A program made the translations under genes and the position numbers. A stretch of DNA of 64,000 nucleotides from Planctomycetota bacterium (GTDB taxonomy: Bacteria > Planctomycetota > Phycisphaerae > Phycisphaerales > Phycisphaeraceae). Numbering within the stretch: the stretch's first letter is position 1; every line of letters begins with the position of its first letter. Below are positions 8,944 to 17,493 of the stretch, one piece after another. Below the pieces are notes generated by a model, which saw nothing but the letters and a program-made list of their open reading frames with translations, had not been told where the DNA came from and did not search any database. The DNA is taken from assembly GCA_016350165.1 (NCBI GenBank), contig CP066225.1, positions 310,001-374,000 of the forward strand, given 5' to 3'.

Positions 8944-10143
8944 CTATTTAGCTGCTGCACATTCGTTTGCTGTCTCAACAAGAATATCGAGTCCCTGTTC
9001 AAGCTTCGCATCGTCGCATGCATAGCTAATTCGGAAGTGTGTATCCTTCTGTGAAAACACATTGCCCGGAATAACCAAGCAGTTTTTCTCAATGATTTTC
9101 TCAACAAATTCGCCGCCGGTCATGCCCAGTCCTTCAGGCACCTTCGGGAACGCATAGAATGCGCCGCCCGGCGTTGTCAGTTCAAATATGCCTGAAAGTT
9201 TATCAACAACCATATCTCGTTTTCTTTCATACGCCTTTACAAAATCAGACATATCAAGATCGTGAGCAATAACGCCGCCGAACTGTGTCATTGATGGTGC
9301 ACAGACAAATGAATACTGTTGCAACTTAGTCATTTGATCCAAAACAGCTTTAGGGCCGACGGCATAACCAAGGCGCCAACCAGTCATCGCATAAGTCTTG
9401 GAGTAACCGCGCATCATGATCAGGTTTGGTGAATAATTCGCAGGTGACGGGCAACGCATCTTGCCATCATGCTCAGAAGGAATCTTCTCGTAGCAGAAGT
9501 CATCATAAATCTCGTCAGAGATCATCAGTATATTCTTCTCTTCACAAAGCTTCACAACCTTCTCACATACCTCAGGTTTCGCAACAACACCTGTCGGATT
9601 CGACGGCGTGTTAAAAAGCAATACCTTTGTTTTGTCAGTGATGCATTCTTCAATGCGTTCTGGCGTGAGCTGGAAGTCTGGATACGTGTCAACAAACACT
9701 GGCGTTCCACCTGCGAGAGTCACCAGATGCTTGTACATCACAAAGTATGGATCAGGAATCAGCACTTCATCGCCAGGCCCAATCGTTGTCAGCAAAGCCA
9801 ACATCAACGCACCTGAGACACCTGAAGTGATCAGCACCCCCAGATCGTCGTGATTAAAGCCGCCTGAGCCGTCTGCATAGGTTTGTGGAAACTCAGAGAC
9901 CAGTTGAGCCATGACACGCTCACGCAGGTCTGCGAGGCCTTGTGTTTGTGTATACGAATTCTTGCCTGCTCGGATAGCTTCAATCGCAGCATCTTTCACT
10001 TCATCAGGCACATCAAAATCAGGCTGGCCGATCGAGAGATTGATCGGATTCTTCAGATTTGCTGCAAGATCGAAAACCTTGCGGATGCCGGAAGCGTCGA
10101 TTGCGTGAAGTTTATCCGTGATGAATGATTCTGGATTGTACAT
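8944..10143 (-). CDS. Pyridoxal-phosphate aminotransferase, class I/II (aspartate aminotransferase-like)
   Basis: This is a cytosolic transaminase of 399 aa, the normal length for subgroup I-gamma aspartate/aromatic aminotransferases. Visible motifs are NLSIGQPDFDVP near residue 35, FNTPSNPTG (about 170), ISDEIYDDF, the PLP lysine in RGYSKTYAMTGWRLGY (about 245) and the carboxylate-binding Arg near the C-terminus in FRISYACDD. The family contains aspartate, tyrosine and other aminotransferases, and the substrate cannot be fixed from sequence alone. The gene stands alone between two terminator-like hairpins. Confidence 0.92.
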   Translation of the reverse strand: MYNPESFITDKLHAIDASGIRKVFDLAANLKNPINLSIGQPDFDVPDEVKDAAIEAIRAGKNSYTQTQGLADLRERVMAQLVSEFPQTYADGSGGFNHDDLGVLITSGVSGALMLALLTTIGPGDEVLIPDPYFVMYKHLVTLAGGTPVFVDTYPDFQLTPERIEECITDKTKVLLFNTPSNPTGVVAKPEVCEKVVKLCEEKNILMISDEIYDDFCYEKIPSEHDGKMRCPSPANYSPNLIMMRGYSKTYAMTGWRLGYAVGPKAVLDQMTKLQQYSFVCAPSMTQFGGVIAHDLDMSDFVKAYERKRDMVVDKLSGIFELTTPGGAFYAFPKVPEGLGMTGGEFVEKIIEKNCLVIPGNVFSQKDTHFRISYACDDAKLEQGLDILVETANECAAAK

Positions 10144-10166
10144 GGTTTACATCCTGTATAAGACAA

Positions 10167-10261
10167 AGCCCGATGCTATTCGGGGGTAATTAAAGCCCCT
10201 TGTAGCATCAGGCTGGTCAAAAATTCTGCATCCAGCCTCCATTGCAAGGAGGCGGTTTTTT
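10167..10261. other. Two hairpins in the 150-bp gap between the aminotransferase and the small basic protein
   Basis: An imperfect 12-bp inverted repeat pairs 10167-10178 with 10203-10214. A 6-bp GCCTCC/GGAGGC hairpin (10235-10240 and 10248-10253) is followed on the plus strand by six T. Because both flanking genes are on the minus strand, the T-run points the wrong way for a simple terminator. The structures may be the 3' end of the small basic protein mRNA or part of the aminotransferase leader. Confidence 0.4.
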
Positions 10262-10295
10262 GCTGACGAGCAGATATCCTGCTCTGATCAGTCAA

Positions 10296-10475
10296 TTATT
10301 TTTTCTTACCGGTTACAACCTTGCGGCTGCCGACCTTTGGAAGGCCTAGTGGATCGCCTGAATCTTTGTCAAACTTACCATTTGCAGCAAGCTTTTCGAT
10401 GCGCTCTGCACGAGTCAACACGTTACGGTGCTTGGAGAGGCCGCTGCCAGACTTGAGGCTAGGATCGATACTCAT
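10296..10475 (-). CDS. PVC-type small basic protein
   Basis: This protein of 59 aa is very basic (about a quarter Lys/Arg) with no membrane segment. It starts MSIDPSLKSGSGL, has a central NVLTRAERIEKL and ends in a Lys-rich KKK tail. It closely resembles the small basic protein family conserved across Planctomycetes, Verrucomicrobia and Chlamydiae, which has been suspected to be ribosome-associated. The ATG at 10475 is chosen because AAAGGA lies 9 bp before it. A longer GTG-started form (from 10493) would place that site inside the gene. It lies just upstream of the aminotransferase and just downstream of the next minus-strand gene (30 bp gap). The role is inferred, not shown. Confidence 0.82.
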   Translation of the reverse strand: MSIDPSLKSGSGLSKHRNVLTRAERIEKLAANGKFDKDSGDPLGLPKVGSRKVVTGKKK

Positions 10476-10505
10476 TGTGGTCTGTCCTTTCACACGGAGC
10501 GTAAA

Positions 10506-11351
10506 TTACTGTCCGTAGTTCTTTTTGTACTGAGTGACATTCTTCTGGCGAACATTCTCGTCATACTTCGCAAAAAACATATCACTTAAATCTTTGGTAT
10601 TCCTACCGTTAAGCTTCTGCCAATCTCTGCCCACACGGAGCATCGCCGACCGAAACTTGTATCCCTCAGACTCTGGGTCCTGTGTTACACGGAAACCCTT
10701 GAGGGCAACGACAGTTACGAGTTCCTTACTATAAGATGTAAACGCTGCTGTTTCAACTTCGTGACGACTCAGCAGAAATTCCATCAATTCCACAGCCTTC
10801 TCTCGGCTGCAAGTAGTTACCTGTAAATAGTTCTCACCCAACACCCTCGGGTCCATATCTGGAGGCACCACAATGTCATTTGTAACATTGTAGACTTGCT
10901 CCATTAATGTAACTGCTTGATATCGCTCATTTTTCACCAACGGCTCACCCAAACTGTTCGGTGCCCCTCGCCCTGCCCTCAACCCCGGCAGGCGAATTTC
11001 CATCAACCGGCCTTCCTCTTCAATCGCTGCCCTTGTCGCCTTGGCTCCCCGACTTTCCCCAACCCAGTATGCCATCCCGATCAATGTCAACACACCAAAG
11101 CAGATCGCAACAGCAATCCCACGAGGCACTCTCAATATCACTGGTTCATCAAATGCTGCCCACCAAGCCTTCCTCGCCCTGCCTGACGGCAACGGTTCAC
11201 GCTGCTTCGCCTGATCCGATTGGCTCTCAACCTTCTCCTCAACGGGCTCCTCACCTTTTTCGTCAGCAAAACGCTCCTCAAGCTTCGCCTGTTCTTCAGC
11301 GCGTCGCATGATCTCAAACGGTGCTATTGAACCTTTGTTTTTCAGTGGCAT
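10506..11351 (-). CDS. Single-pass membrane protein of unknown function
   Basis: This 281-aa protein was not recognised. Residues 1-75 are charged and probably cytosolic or disordered, with repeated Glu/Lys and a possible coiled coil. One hydrophobic helix lies at about 76-95 (VAICFGVLTLIGMAYWVGES). The remaining 185 residues form a mixed alpha/beta outer domain that includes LMEFLLSRHEVETAAF. The layout (cytosolic tail, one helix, outer domain) would fit a division or envelope adaptor, but no family motif supports that. It lies 30 bp upstream of the small basic protein gene and may be co-transcribed with it. Confidence 0.7.
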   Translation of the reverse strand: MPLKNKGSIAPFEIMRRAEEQAKLEERFADEKGEEPVEEKVESQSDQAKQREPLPSGRARKAWWAAFDEPVILRVPRGIAVAICFGVLTLIGMAYWVGESRGAKATRAAIEEEGRLMEIRLPGLRAGRGAPNSLGEPLVKNERYQAVTLMEQVYNVTNDIVVPPDMDPRVLGENYLQVTTCSREKAVELMEFLLSRHEVETAAFTSYSKELVTVVALKGFRVTQDPESEGYKFRSAMLRVGRDWQKLNGRNTKDLSDMFFAKYDENVRQKNVTQYKKNYGQ

Positions 11352-11470
11352 GGCTTCATCCGAACCAATTCATGGAATCGTTTCAACGATCTAACAATAT
11401 ACCAGCAAATTACGACTTGTTGGGACTAAAAACCCCATATTCACAGCTTATTACAGTGAACAAAGTTCGT

Positions 11471-11869
11471 TCACTCAACATCAGGCCCCGACGCAATCGC
11501 AGACGCCGATGCATGAGATTTGATATGCGTAATACTCACATGCCACCTCGTGATCCCCAGTTCCTTAGCAACTTCAGCTGCTTTACCATGCAGCACAACC
11601 TCTGGCTTCCCATTCCCCACACGCGTGATCTCAACATCTGTCCACTGAATGCCTTCAGAAATCCCCGTCCCTAATGCCTTAAGCACCGCTTCCTTCGCAG
11701 CAAAACGCCCAGCCAAAAACTCAACCTTACGTGCCGTCATCCCCTTATCCGCATACGATTGCTCCGTAGGGGTAAAGCAACGGCCTAAAAACCGTTCGCC
11801 GTGTTTTTCGAGCATCTGCTCAATCCGCTCGATATCAGTCAGATCTATGCCGTGTCCAAGAATTTGCAT
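11471..11869 (-). CDS. acpS: Holo-[acyl-carrier-protein] synthase
   Basis: AcpS transfers the 4'-phosphopantetheine arm of coenzyme A to apo acyl carrier protein. The 132-aa product has the family start MQILGHGIDLTDIERI with the metal-binding Asp, then FLAGRFAAKEAVLKALGTG with the second metal ligand Glu and the catalytic Lys, and the C-terminal WHVSITHIKSHASA. The ATG at 11869 is chosen because homologues begin at this Gly-Ile-Asp segment. An upstream in-frame start near 11926 would overlap the divergent mqnE start and add a non-conserved tail. About 55 bp separate the two divergent starts, so their promoters must overlap. Confidence 0.94.
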   Translation of the reverse strand: MQILGHGIDLTDIERIEQMLEKHGERFLGRCFTPTEQSYADKGMTARKVEFLAGRFAAKEAVLKALGTGISEGIQWTDVEITRVGNGKPEVVLHGKAAEVAKELGITRWHVSITHIKSHASASAIASGPDVE

Positions 11870-11924
11870 GATGGAATTGTAACACGATGCGAACTTCAAC
11901 GCCCTAAGGTATGATGAGACAATC

Positions 11925-13076
11925 ATGGATGAGAAACTAAAACCAATCTCTGAAAAAGTATATGCTGGTGAGCGCCTCTCATTCGAAGACGGCCTCGCAA
12001 TCCTGCAATCCGACGACGTCTACACCCTAGGCGAGCTTGCCAATCACGTACGCCACAAGATCCACGGCAAAACAACCTACTACAACGTCAACCGACACCT
12101 CAACTACACTAACATCTGCGCACTCTCCTGCAAATTTTGTGCTTTTTACCGCAAAAAAGGACAAGACGGCTCCTACGAATACTCCATCGAACAAGCCACC
12201 AAAGAAGCCGTCGAAGCAGCAGAAGCTGGCGCCACAGAAATCCACATCGTCGGCGGACTCCATCCATATCTCCCATTCGAATACTACACCGACATGCTCA
12301 CCAGCATCCGCAAAGCTGCCCCGCAACTTCACATCAAAGCATTCACGGCTGTCGAGATTGTCCACTTCGCACGAATCAGCAAACGCCCCAAAGATCTCGC
12401 AGCTGTCCTCAACGACCTCAAAAACGCAGGCCTCGGCTCACTCCCAGGTGGCGGCGCGGAAATTTTTGATGACCGCGTTCACGACAAAGCATTCAAAGGC
12501 AAAATCCGCTCTGACATGTGGTTCAAAGTGCACCAAACCGCACACGAACTCGGCCTCATGAGTAACGCCACCATGCTCTACGGCCACATCGAATCTCTCG
12601 AAGATCGCGTCCAGCACTTCATCCAGCTCCGCGACGCACAAGACGAAGCAATCGAAAAAGGTTTCGGCGGACGATTCCAAACCATCATCCCCCTGCCCTT
12701 CATCCCAGATAAATCAGAGCTCGAGCACCTCCCCGGCCCCTCCGGCCTCGACAACCTCAAAATGCTCGCAGCCTCACGACTCATGCTCGACAACTTCCCA
12801 CACATCAAATCTTTCTGGATCATGCAGACTCTCCCACTCTCAGAGATCGCTCTCAATTTCGGCGTCGACGATATGGACGGCACTGTCGTCTGGTACGACA
12901 TCACCAAAGTCGGCGGCTCAGACACCCACCAAGAAGTCACGACTGCCGACCTCCGCAAATCAATCATCGATGCAGGCTATCGACCAGTCGAACGCGACAC
13001 CCTCTACCGCCCAATCATCCGCAACGGCAAAGATTGGCAACTCGCCCCCACAACCGAACCAGCCCTGCAGCCATAA
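11925..13076 (+). CDS. mqnE: Aminodeoxyfutalosine synthase (radical SAM)
   Basis: MqnE joins a radical SAM 5'-deoxyadenosyl radical to 3-[(1-carboxyvinyl)oxy]benzoate, making aminodeoxyfutalosine in the futalosine route to menaquinone. The 383 aa carry the 4Fe-4S cluster motif CALSCKFCAFYR (C-x3-C-x2-C, near residue 64) and the segments HIVGGLHPYLPFEYY and FTAVEI. These fit MqnE better than the related MqnC or CofH. The late PLPFIPDKSELEHLPGPSG is also typical. The other menaquinone genes (mqnA, mqnC, mqnD) are not in the window. Codons strongly prefer C in third position, in contrast to genes a few kilobases away. A perfect terminator follows. Confidence 0.9.
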   Translation: MDEKLKPISEKVYAGERLSFEDGLAILQSDDVYTLGELANHVRHKIHGKTTYYNVNRHLNYTNICALSCKFCAFYRKKGQDGSYEYSIEQATKEAVEAAEAGATEIHIVGGLHPYLPFEYYTDMLTSIRKAAPQLHIKAFTAVEIVHFARISKRPKDLAAVLNDLKNAGLGSLPGGGAEIFDDRVHDKAFKGKIRSDMWFKVHQTAHELGLMSNATMLYGHIESLEDRVQHFIQLRDAQDEAIEKGFGGRFQTIIPLPFIPDKSELEHLPGPSGLDNLKMLAASRLMLDNFPHIKSFWIMQTLPLSEIALNFGVDDMDGTVVWYDITKVGGSDTHQEVTTADLRKSIIDAGYRPVERDTLYRPIIRNGKDWQLAPTTEPALQP

Positions 13077-13100
13077 CTAAATGCAACCCCCAAAGACCCC

Positions 13101-13132
13101 ACGACCTCGCCATAATCGCGAGGTCGTTTTTC
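13101..13132 (+). terminator. Rho-independent terminator of mqnE
   Basis: ACGACCTCGC (13101-13110) and GCGAGGTCGT (13118-13127) form a perfect 10-bp stem with a 7-nt loop. A T-run follows. It lies 24 bp after the mqnE stop codon. Confidence 0.9.
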
Positions 13133-13238
13133 ATTCCATTCAGTTCAAACTCTGAAACAAGAACCAATCCACTGCGTCATATCAGTAAAGGGCAAACTGG
13201 TTCACTCCATTACTCACACATATTTGGAAGGCATAAAC

Positions 13239-13607
13239 ATGAAATATACATGGACAACCCTTTTCGCCCTCTTATTCATTCTCATCGCAGGCTGTTCCAC
13301 AACCCAAAACACCGGCTGGACTGAAACTCAAAAAACTGAAAGTCAAAACGCAAGAGACATCGGCATCGCCTACGTCATCTACACACAAGAAAACCAAGGT
13401 AAAATGCCTCAAAAACTCTCCGACATCAAACCTTACCTCAGCAAACCCATAGAGCTAAATAACTACAAATTATTCACGCAAAGTGACATCAAAAATATCA
13501 ATCACGTCGATAGCACGGAAACTTTAAAAATCCTTCAAACCAAAAACACATTCGATGGCAAACACATCGTCGTCTTAGCCGATGGCCACGTAGAACTAAC
13601 TGAATGA
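13239..13607 (+). CDS. Small lipoprotein with pilin-like C-terminal motif
   Basis: This 122-aa protein has a lipoprotein signal peptide (lipobox IAGC, Cys near residue 19) and so is probably anchored to a membrane facing the periplasm. The mature part contains IAYVIYTQENQGKMPQKLSDIKPYL and ends VVLADGHVELTE. 'Y...N.G.MP..L.dl..Y' and 'ADGHVE' also occur in the C-terminal half of planctomycete pseudopilin-like (DUF1559-type) proteins, so this may be a cut-down relative lacking the prepilin helix. The ATG at 13239 has GGAAGG 7 bp upstream. A TTG 15 bp earlier would swallow that site. The function is unknown. Confidence 0.75.
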   Translation: MKYTWTTLFALLFILIAGCSTTQNTGWTETQKTESQNARDIGIAYVIYTQENQGKMPQKLSDIKPYLSKPIELNNYKLFTQSDIKNINHVDSTETLKILQTKNTFDGKHIVVLADGHVELTE

Positions 13608-13735
13608 TTCAAAATTACACGCAACTATGCTAAATTAGTACAAACGTACCTCACATACGTTTGTATTTTCACTCAACTACCCAACGCCGCCTAACCAACG
13701 ATTAGTAATCTCAAAAGTATTTCCGGGAATCTTCG

Positions 13736-14467
13736 ATGAATCAAACTCAAGAACAATCAGACATTGACCTCAGTTGGCTCATCACTGACGATCTCCACTG
13801 CTTGGGTGAAGGCTGCAACTACAACATCCGCGGGCTCGTAGGACCCCATGTCAAGTGCCCAGAATGTGGCAAAATCAACAACCTTAAAAACCCCGCACCC
13901 TGGAAAGAAAAAACACTCCCCCTCGGCGTCAAACAACGTGAACACTGGCCCGCCATGGCCCCCGCCTCATCATTCGTGCTGATATTCTTCCTCTCACTCA
14001 GCATCGCCTCAATCTACAGCTGGACAAGCGACTTCATCACCAACAACTTTGCCAACTTCACACTCTCCCTTTTCTCCGTACAAGTCTTACTCCCCCTCAT
14101 CATCACCATCAGCACACTCGTCGCATGGCTTTACTTCTGCACATCCTGGCTTCGCTCCGCCAACTGGTCCAAGCGTGCTTACGGTATCCTCATTCGCACG
14201 CATCTTGGCTCATGGTGTACCTTCTCCGGCATCGTCCTCGGCCCCGCGCAATGCGCCTCAGCCCATGGTCGCCAAACCTTCTCACCACTCTTACTCATTC
14301 CATTCTTCACACTCTTCCCCCTCGGCCTCTTCCTCATCATTTGGACCAGCAAAACTCTCAAAGCTAACAACCAAACCCAAATCGCATACCGTGAAGACTG
14401 GAAAACATGGGCGCTCCCACTCAATTACGACGCTGATCAAACTTCCAAACAATCACCCACCAACTGA
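13736..14467 (+). CDS. Zinc-ribbon membrane protein with four predicted helices
   Basis: This 243-aa protein has an N-terminal zinc ribbon (CLGEGCNYNIRG ... CPECGK, about residues 22-45), a linker, then about four hydrophobic segments between 80 and 215. The first half-site has an extra residue spacing (C-x4-C) compared with the C-x-x-C of its relatives, so metal binding may be altered. It belongs with the other ribbon-plus-membrane proteins of this window (8.6 kb, 57.9-61.2 kb). The ribbon is N-terminal here and C-terminal in most of the others. It ends 18 bp from the convergent protease gene. The function is unknown. Confidence 0.72.
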   Translation: MNQTQEQSDIDLSWLITDDLHCLGEGCNYNIRGLVGPHVKCPECGKINNLKNPAPWKEKTLPLGVKQREHWPAMAPASSFVLIFFLSLSIASIYSWTSDFITNNFANFTLSLFSVQVLLPLIITISTLVAWLYFCTSWLRSANWSKRAYGILIRTHLGSWCTFSGIVLGPAQCASAHGRQTFSPLLLIPFFTLFPLGLFLIIWTSKTLKANNQTQIAYREDWKTWALPLNYDADQTSKQSPTN

Positions 14468-14485
14468 TCAAATCCACCCTGCGTT

Positions 14486-15214
14486 TCAAGGCTTATTCCA
14501 CGGATTCCGCATATTCTCATGCATCGCCAAATACTGCGCGACCTGCCATCCACGATACGCCTGAAACCCAATAAATACCGCTAAGATAAACAGCCAAATC
14601 ATCCCTGATAACAAGCACAATACCCCACCCACAATCGCCACAAACAATCCAATCCCTGACGAAATCTTCAGACTCTTCGTCCGTCCAATAAAGAACCAAA
14701 GTATCGCCTGCAATATCTGCCCACCGTCTAACGGATAGATAGGCAACATATTAAACACCAGCAAAACAAAGTTGATTTGGTTCAACCAAAAAACAATCTC
14801 TGCAATCACTTCACCAGCATACGACGCTCTGGCAAGATACGACGCACCAACCAACATCCCAAATAATATCGGTACAAGCACCACATTCACCAACGGTCCC
14901 GCTGCAATCGACCACAGCACTGCACCCGGCCTCTGCGGTGGATCAACAAACGCTATCCCACCCAACGGCCAAAGCATAATCGTATCTGCCTTACCACCAA
15001 CGCTACGACACGCCAGTGCATGACCAAACTCATGCGTCAACACAATCGCAAACAATCCCAGATAAGCAAAAATGCCAACCGTCAAATTTTCGGAAAATAT
15101 CGTCCCAGGCAGAAACAAAAAGAACGCAGCTACAGCAAACCACGACCAGTGCAACCATACCGTGACACCAAACAACTGGAACAACTTCCACGACCCATTC
15201 CGCATTTCCAACAT
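14486..15214 (-). CDS. Site-2 protease family (M50) membrane metalloprotease
   Basis: This is an integral membrane zinc protease of 242 aa with about five to six helices. The metal-binding HEFGH (HExxH) lies near residue 61 and the third-ligand motif is NMLPIYPLDGGQ near residue 157, both typical of the rhomboid-unrelated S2P family (SpoIVFB/Rv2869-like group). Such enzymes cut transmembrane segments of regulators or handle signal-peptide remnants; the substrate here is unknown. No PDZ domain is seen, nor is a C-terminal CBS pair, so it is a minimal form. The start at 15214 is followed by a second Met three codons later; either could be used. It is convergent with the ribbon gene and divergent from the SDR gene. 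Confidence 0.88.
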   Translation of the reverse strand: MLEMRNGSWKLFQLFGVTVWLHWSWFAVAAFFLFLPGTIFSENLTVGIFAYLGLFAIVLTHEFGHALACRSVGGKADTIMLWPLGGIAFVDPPQRPGAVLWSIAAGPLVNVVLVPILFGMLVGASYLARASYAGEVIAEIVFWLNQINFVLLVFNMLPIYPLDGGQILQAILWFFIGRTKSLKISSGIGLFVAIVGGVLCLLSGMIWLFILAVFIGFQAYRGWQVAQYLAMHENMRNPWNKP

Positions 15215-15311
15215 GTACGCATTATCGACACACTCTTTCTACACAACCAATTTTCTCAGGGAAAAACCATTGTTTGATGCAAAAACATAAAAGTTCCGAT
15301 ATGCTGAATAT

Positions 15312-16034
15312 ATGGAAACGACACAAGGCAAAGTAGCAATCGTCACTGGAGCAGGCTCAGGTATCGGACGTGACACCGCCATACAACTCTCAGAAGCAGG
15401 CTTCCACGTCACCCTCATCTCTCGCACCGAAACAAACCTTGAGGAAACCGCAGTCCTCATCAAACAAACATGTGAAGATTGTGATCCACTTGTCTTACCA
15501 CTCGACCTCACCCAACCTGAGGCCGCTCAACAAGCCGTCGAACAAACCATCCAAAAGTTCGGCCAAGTTGACCTCCTCTGCAATGTCGCAGGCTCCGCGC
15601 CTCTTCTCAAAATCGAAGAGATCACCCCCAACCTTTGGCGTGACTGCATCGACATCAATCTCTCAGCCACCGTCCTCATGACGCAAGCTGTTTGGGGTCA
15701 TTTCAAATCACGTCAGGCAGGCATCATCGTCAACATTTCATCCATGGCTTCCATTGACCCCTTCCCCGGCTTCTCCATTTATGCCGCCGCCAAAATCGGC
15801 GTCAATATGTTCACCAAATGTTCAGCCGACGAAGGTAAAAAGTATGGCATCACAACCGTCGCCATCGCGCCCGGCGCCGTTGAAACCGACATGCTGCGAG
15901 CCAACTTTCCTGAGAAAGTAATCCCAACAGAAAAAACGCTCGACCCTTCAATCATCGCCTGCAAAATCCTCGAATGCATCAACGACGATGAATCATTCAC
16001 TTCAGGTGAAACTATCGTCCTTGCAAGCCCATAA
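15312..16034 (+). CDS. Short-chain dehydrogenase/reductase
   Basis: This is a classical SDR of 240 aa and binds NAD(P) in a Rossmann fold. The cofactor loop TGAGSGIGRD is near residue 13, followed by NVAGSAP and the catalytic Ser and Tyr-x3-Lys in ISSMASID and YAAAKIGV. The later PGAVETDM motif is also typical. SDRs act on sugars, steroids, acyl chains and many other alcohols or ketones, and nothing here fixes the substrate. The neighbours (M50 protease, NHL propeller) give no pathway clue. It has a strong C bias on the coding strand. Confidence 0.9.
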   Translation: METTQGKVAIVTGAGSGIGRDTAIQLSEAGFHVTLISRTETNLEETAVLIKQTCEDCDPLVLPLDLTQPEAAQQAVEQTIQKFGQVDLLCNVAGSAPLLKIEEITPNLWRDCIDINLSATVLMTQAVWGHFKSRQAGIIVNISSMASIDPFPGFSIYAAAKIGVNMFTKCSADEGKKYGITTVAIAPGAVETDMLRANFPEKVIPTEKTLDPSIIACKILECINDDESFTSGETIVLASP

Positions 16035-16340
16035 ACCTCTCAAAACAAAGAGCATACAGTTCTCAATACTTATCACGATAATTTTTTCCTTTTCAAACGC
16101 TTCGCAACACCCATAATAAAGAGATCATAAGCATCTTTTTTGCCAGATTTAATTAATCGTACCAAAACATTCGTGATGTATATTTACGCTTTGTTCGTGA
16201 TGCAAACAGTCATATAAGTTCGCGTGTTGTTGCAACATCTTTTTGACCAAGCCGTAAAACCACCGCAAAGTGGACATCCATTTTACTGCATACATCACCT
16301 CGAATGACTTCAAGAACCTTTAGCGACAGTGGGGTGAACC
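16035..16340. other. 306-bp gap before the propeller gene
   Basis: No gene is seen. A 9-nt direct repeat TTCGTGATG occurs at 16170-16178 and 16194-16202 (24 bp apart), which could be an operator pair. A small TGTTG/CAACA hairpin with T-rich sequence after it lies near 16225-16245. Neither is strong on its own. Confidence 0.3.
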
Positions 16341-17288
16341 ATGCTGACCGTCGGACAAGAAACACATACTTACACATGGATAGACAACTGGGTAACCATA
16401 CCCGATACAGATTCAGGCAAACGTAACGGGCGTACTCACGGCGTCATCTGCACTGACTCTGGCAAAATCGTCATCTTCAACCAAGCCGATCCCGGCATCC
16501 TCGTCTACAACAAGCAAGGCGAACTTCTCAACGCATGGGGCGATCGCTTCTCCGGCGCCCATGGCATCACCTACGTCAACGAAAACAACCATGAATACAT
16601 TTGGCTTGCAGACGAAAACTCTGGCGAAGTTTGCAAAACCGATCTCGATGGCAAGATCGTTGCATGTATTGAGCGCCCACCACATTCTGTCTACGCAGAA
16701 GGTACTGCATACATCCCAACATCCGTCGCTGTATTCGAAGAACGTTTCGGCGGCAACGGCGACATCTGGGTAGCCGACGGTTACGGCTCCTCTCTCGTTC
16801 ACCACTTCGATAAATTCGGCAACTACCTCAACTCAATCACCGGCGCAGAAGGCCCCTCAGGCAAATTCGCCTGCCCACACGGCCTCGCCATCCGTTACGA
16901 CAAAGCAGAACCCGAACTCTACATCGCAGACCGCGCAAACGAACGCATCCAAGTCTACGACCTCTTCTGCAACCACATACGCACCATCCCCGAAATCACA
17001 CACTCGCCATGTTCATTCACCTTCCATGAAGGCTGCACCTACATCCCCGAGCTCTTCACAGGCATCAAAATCCTCGACCCTGATGACAATCTTATCGCTT
17101 CAATAGGTGATAACGACGGCATCACAACCGCTCCCGGTTGGCCAAACATGGCTGGCACCGACTACATCCAACCCGGTAAGTTCAACAGCCCTCACGACCT
17201 AACCGTCGATCAGGAAGGCAACATCTACATCGTCGAATGGATCATCGGCGGCCGCATAACCAAACTCGAAAAACAACAAACAATCTAA
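16341..17288 (+). CDS. NHL-repeat beta-propeller protein
   Basis: This 315-aa protein is built from NHL-type propeller blades, seen as repeated 'G.I.I.d....I.vyn..G' units: GVICTDSGKIVIFNQADPG, HGITYVN ... IWLADEN, HGLAIRYD ... LYIADRAN, and PHDLTVDQEGNIYIVEW. This fits a six-bladed propeller of the peptidyl-alpha-hydroxyglycine lyase or SMP-30-like superfamily, where the ring's central face binds a ligand or metal. There is no signal peptide or membrane segment, so it is probably cytosolic. GGGGTG precedes the ATG. A terminator follows, so it is probably a single-gene unit. The substrate is unknown. Confidence 0.82.
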   Translation: MLTVGQETHTYTWIDNWVTIPDTDSGKRNGRTHGVICTDSGKIVIFNQADPGILVYNKQGELLNAWGDRFSGAHGITYVNENNHEYIWLADENSGEVCKTDLDGKIVACIERPPHSVYAEGTAYIPTSVAVFEERFGGNGDIWVADGYGSSLVHHFDKFGNYLNSITGAEGPSGKFACPHGLAIRYDKAEPELYIADRANERIQVYDLFCNHIRTIPEITHSPCSFTFHEGCTYIPELFTGIKILDPDDNLIASIGDNDGITTAPGWPNMAGTDYIQPGKFNSPHDLTVDQEGNIYIVEWIIGGRITKLEKQQTI

Positions 17289-17317
17289 CACTTGATTAGT
17301 CACAACAAGACAACCCC

Positions 17318-17349
17318 AAAGCCTACGATTTGAATGTCGTAGGCTTTTT
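17318..17349 (+). terminator. Rho-independent terminator of the propeller gene
   Basis: AAAGCCTACGA (17318-17328) and TCGTAGGCTTT (17337-17347) form a perfect 11-bp stem with an 8-nt loop, followed by T residues. It lies 29 bp after the propeller stop codon. Confidence 0.9.
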
Positions 17350-17375
17350 AAATACATTTCTACAACTCAAGTAAC

Positions 17376-17394
17376 CGCCGATCCACGATCGGCG
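17376..17394. repeat. Short GC-rich palindromic hairpin
   Basis: CGCCGATC and GATCGGCG form a perfect 8-bp stem with the 3-nt loop CAC (GTG on the other strand). There is no T-run on either side. It sits between the terminators of two convergent genes. The same shape, an 8-bp GC-rich stem with a GTG loop, occurs in the dispersed repeat at 47.09 kb, so it may be a REP-like element. Confidence 0.45.
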
Positions 17395-17438
17395 CGTTCA
17401 TCCCTCACACCTCTTCACTATCAATTCCTCCCCACAAA

Positions 17439-17466
17439 AAAAGACTAAGCCAAAGCTCAGTCTTTT
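17439..17466 (-). terminator. Rho-independent terminator of the DUF6786-like gene
   Basis: A 12-bp stem with one mismatch (17439-17450 and 17455-17466, loop CAAA) is followed on the minus strand by a run of T. It lies 28 bp after the stop codon of the minus-strand gene. Confidence 0.85.
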
Positions 17467-17493
17467 ACCTATCTCTTGATTAGCCCCACCAAT

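Noticed and set aside
12027-12365. Long frames antisense to or out of frame with mqnE (also 12037-12561 and 12578-12967)
   Set aside because: mqnE is unambiguous. The other frames are open only because of the strong C bias in third positions, and they are low complexity.
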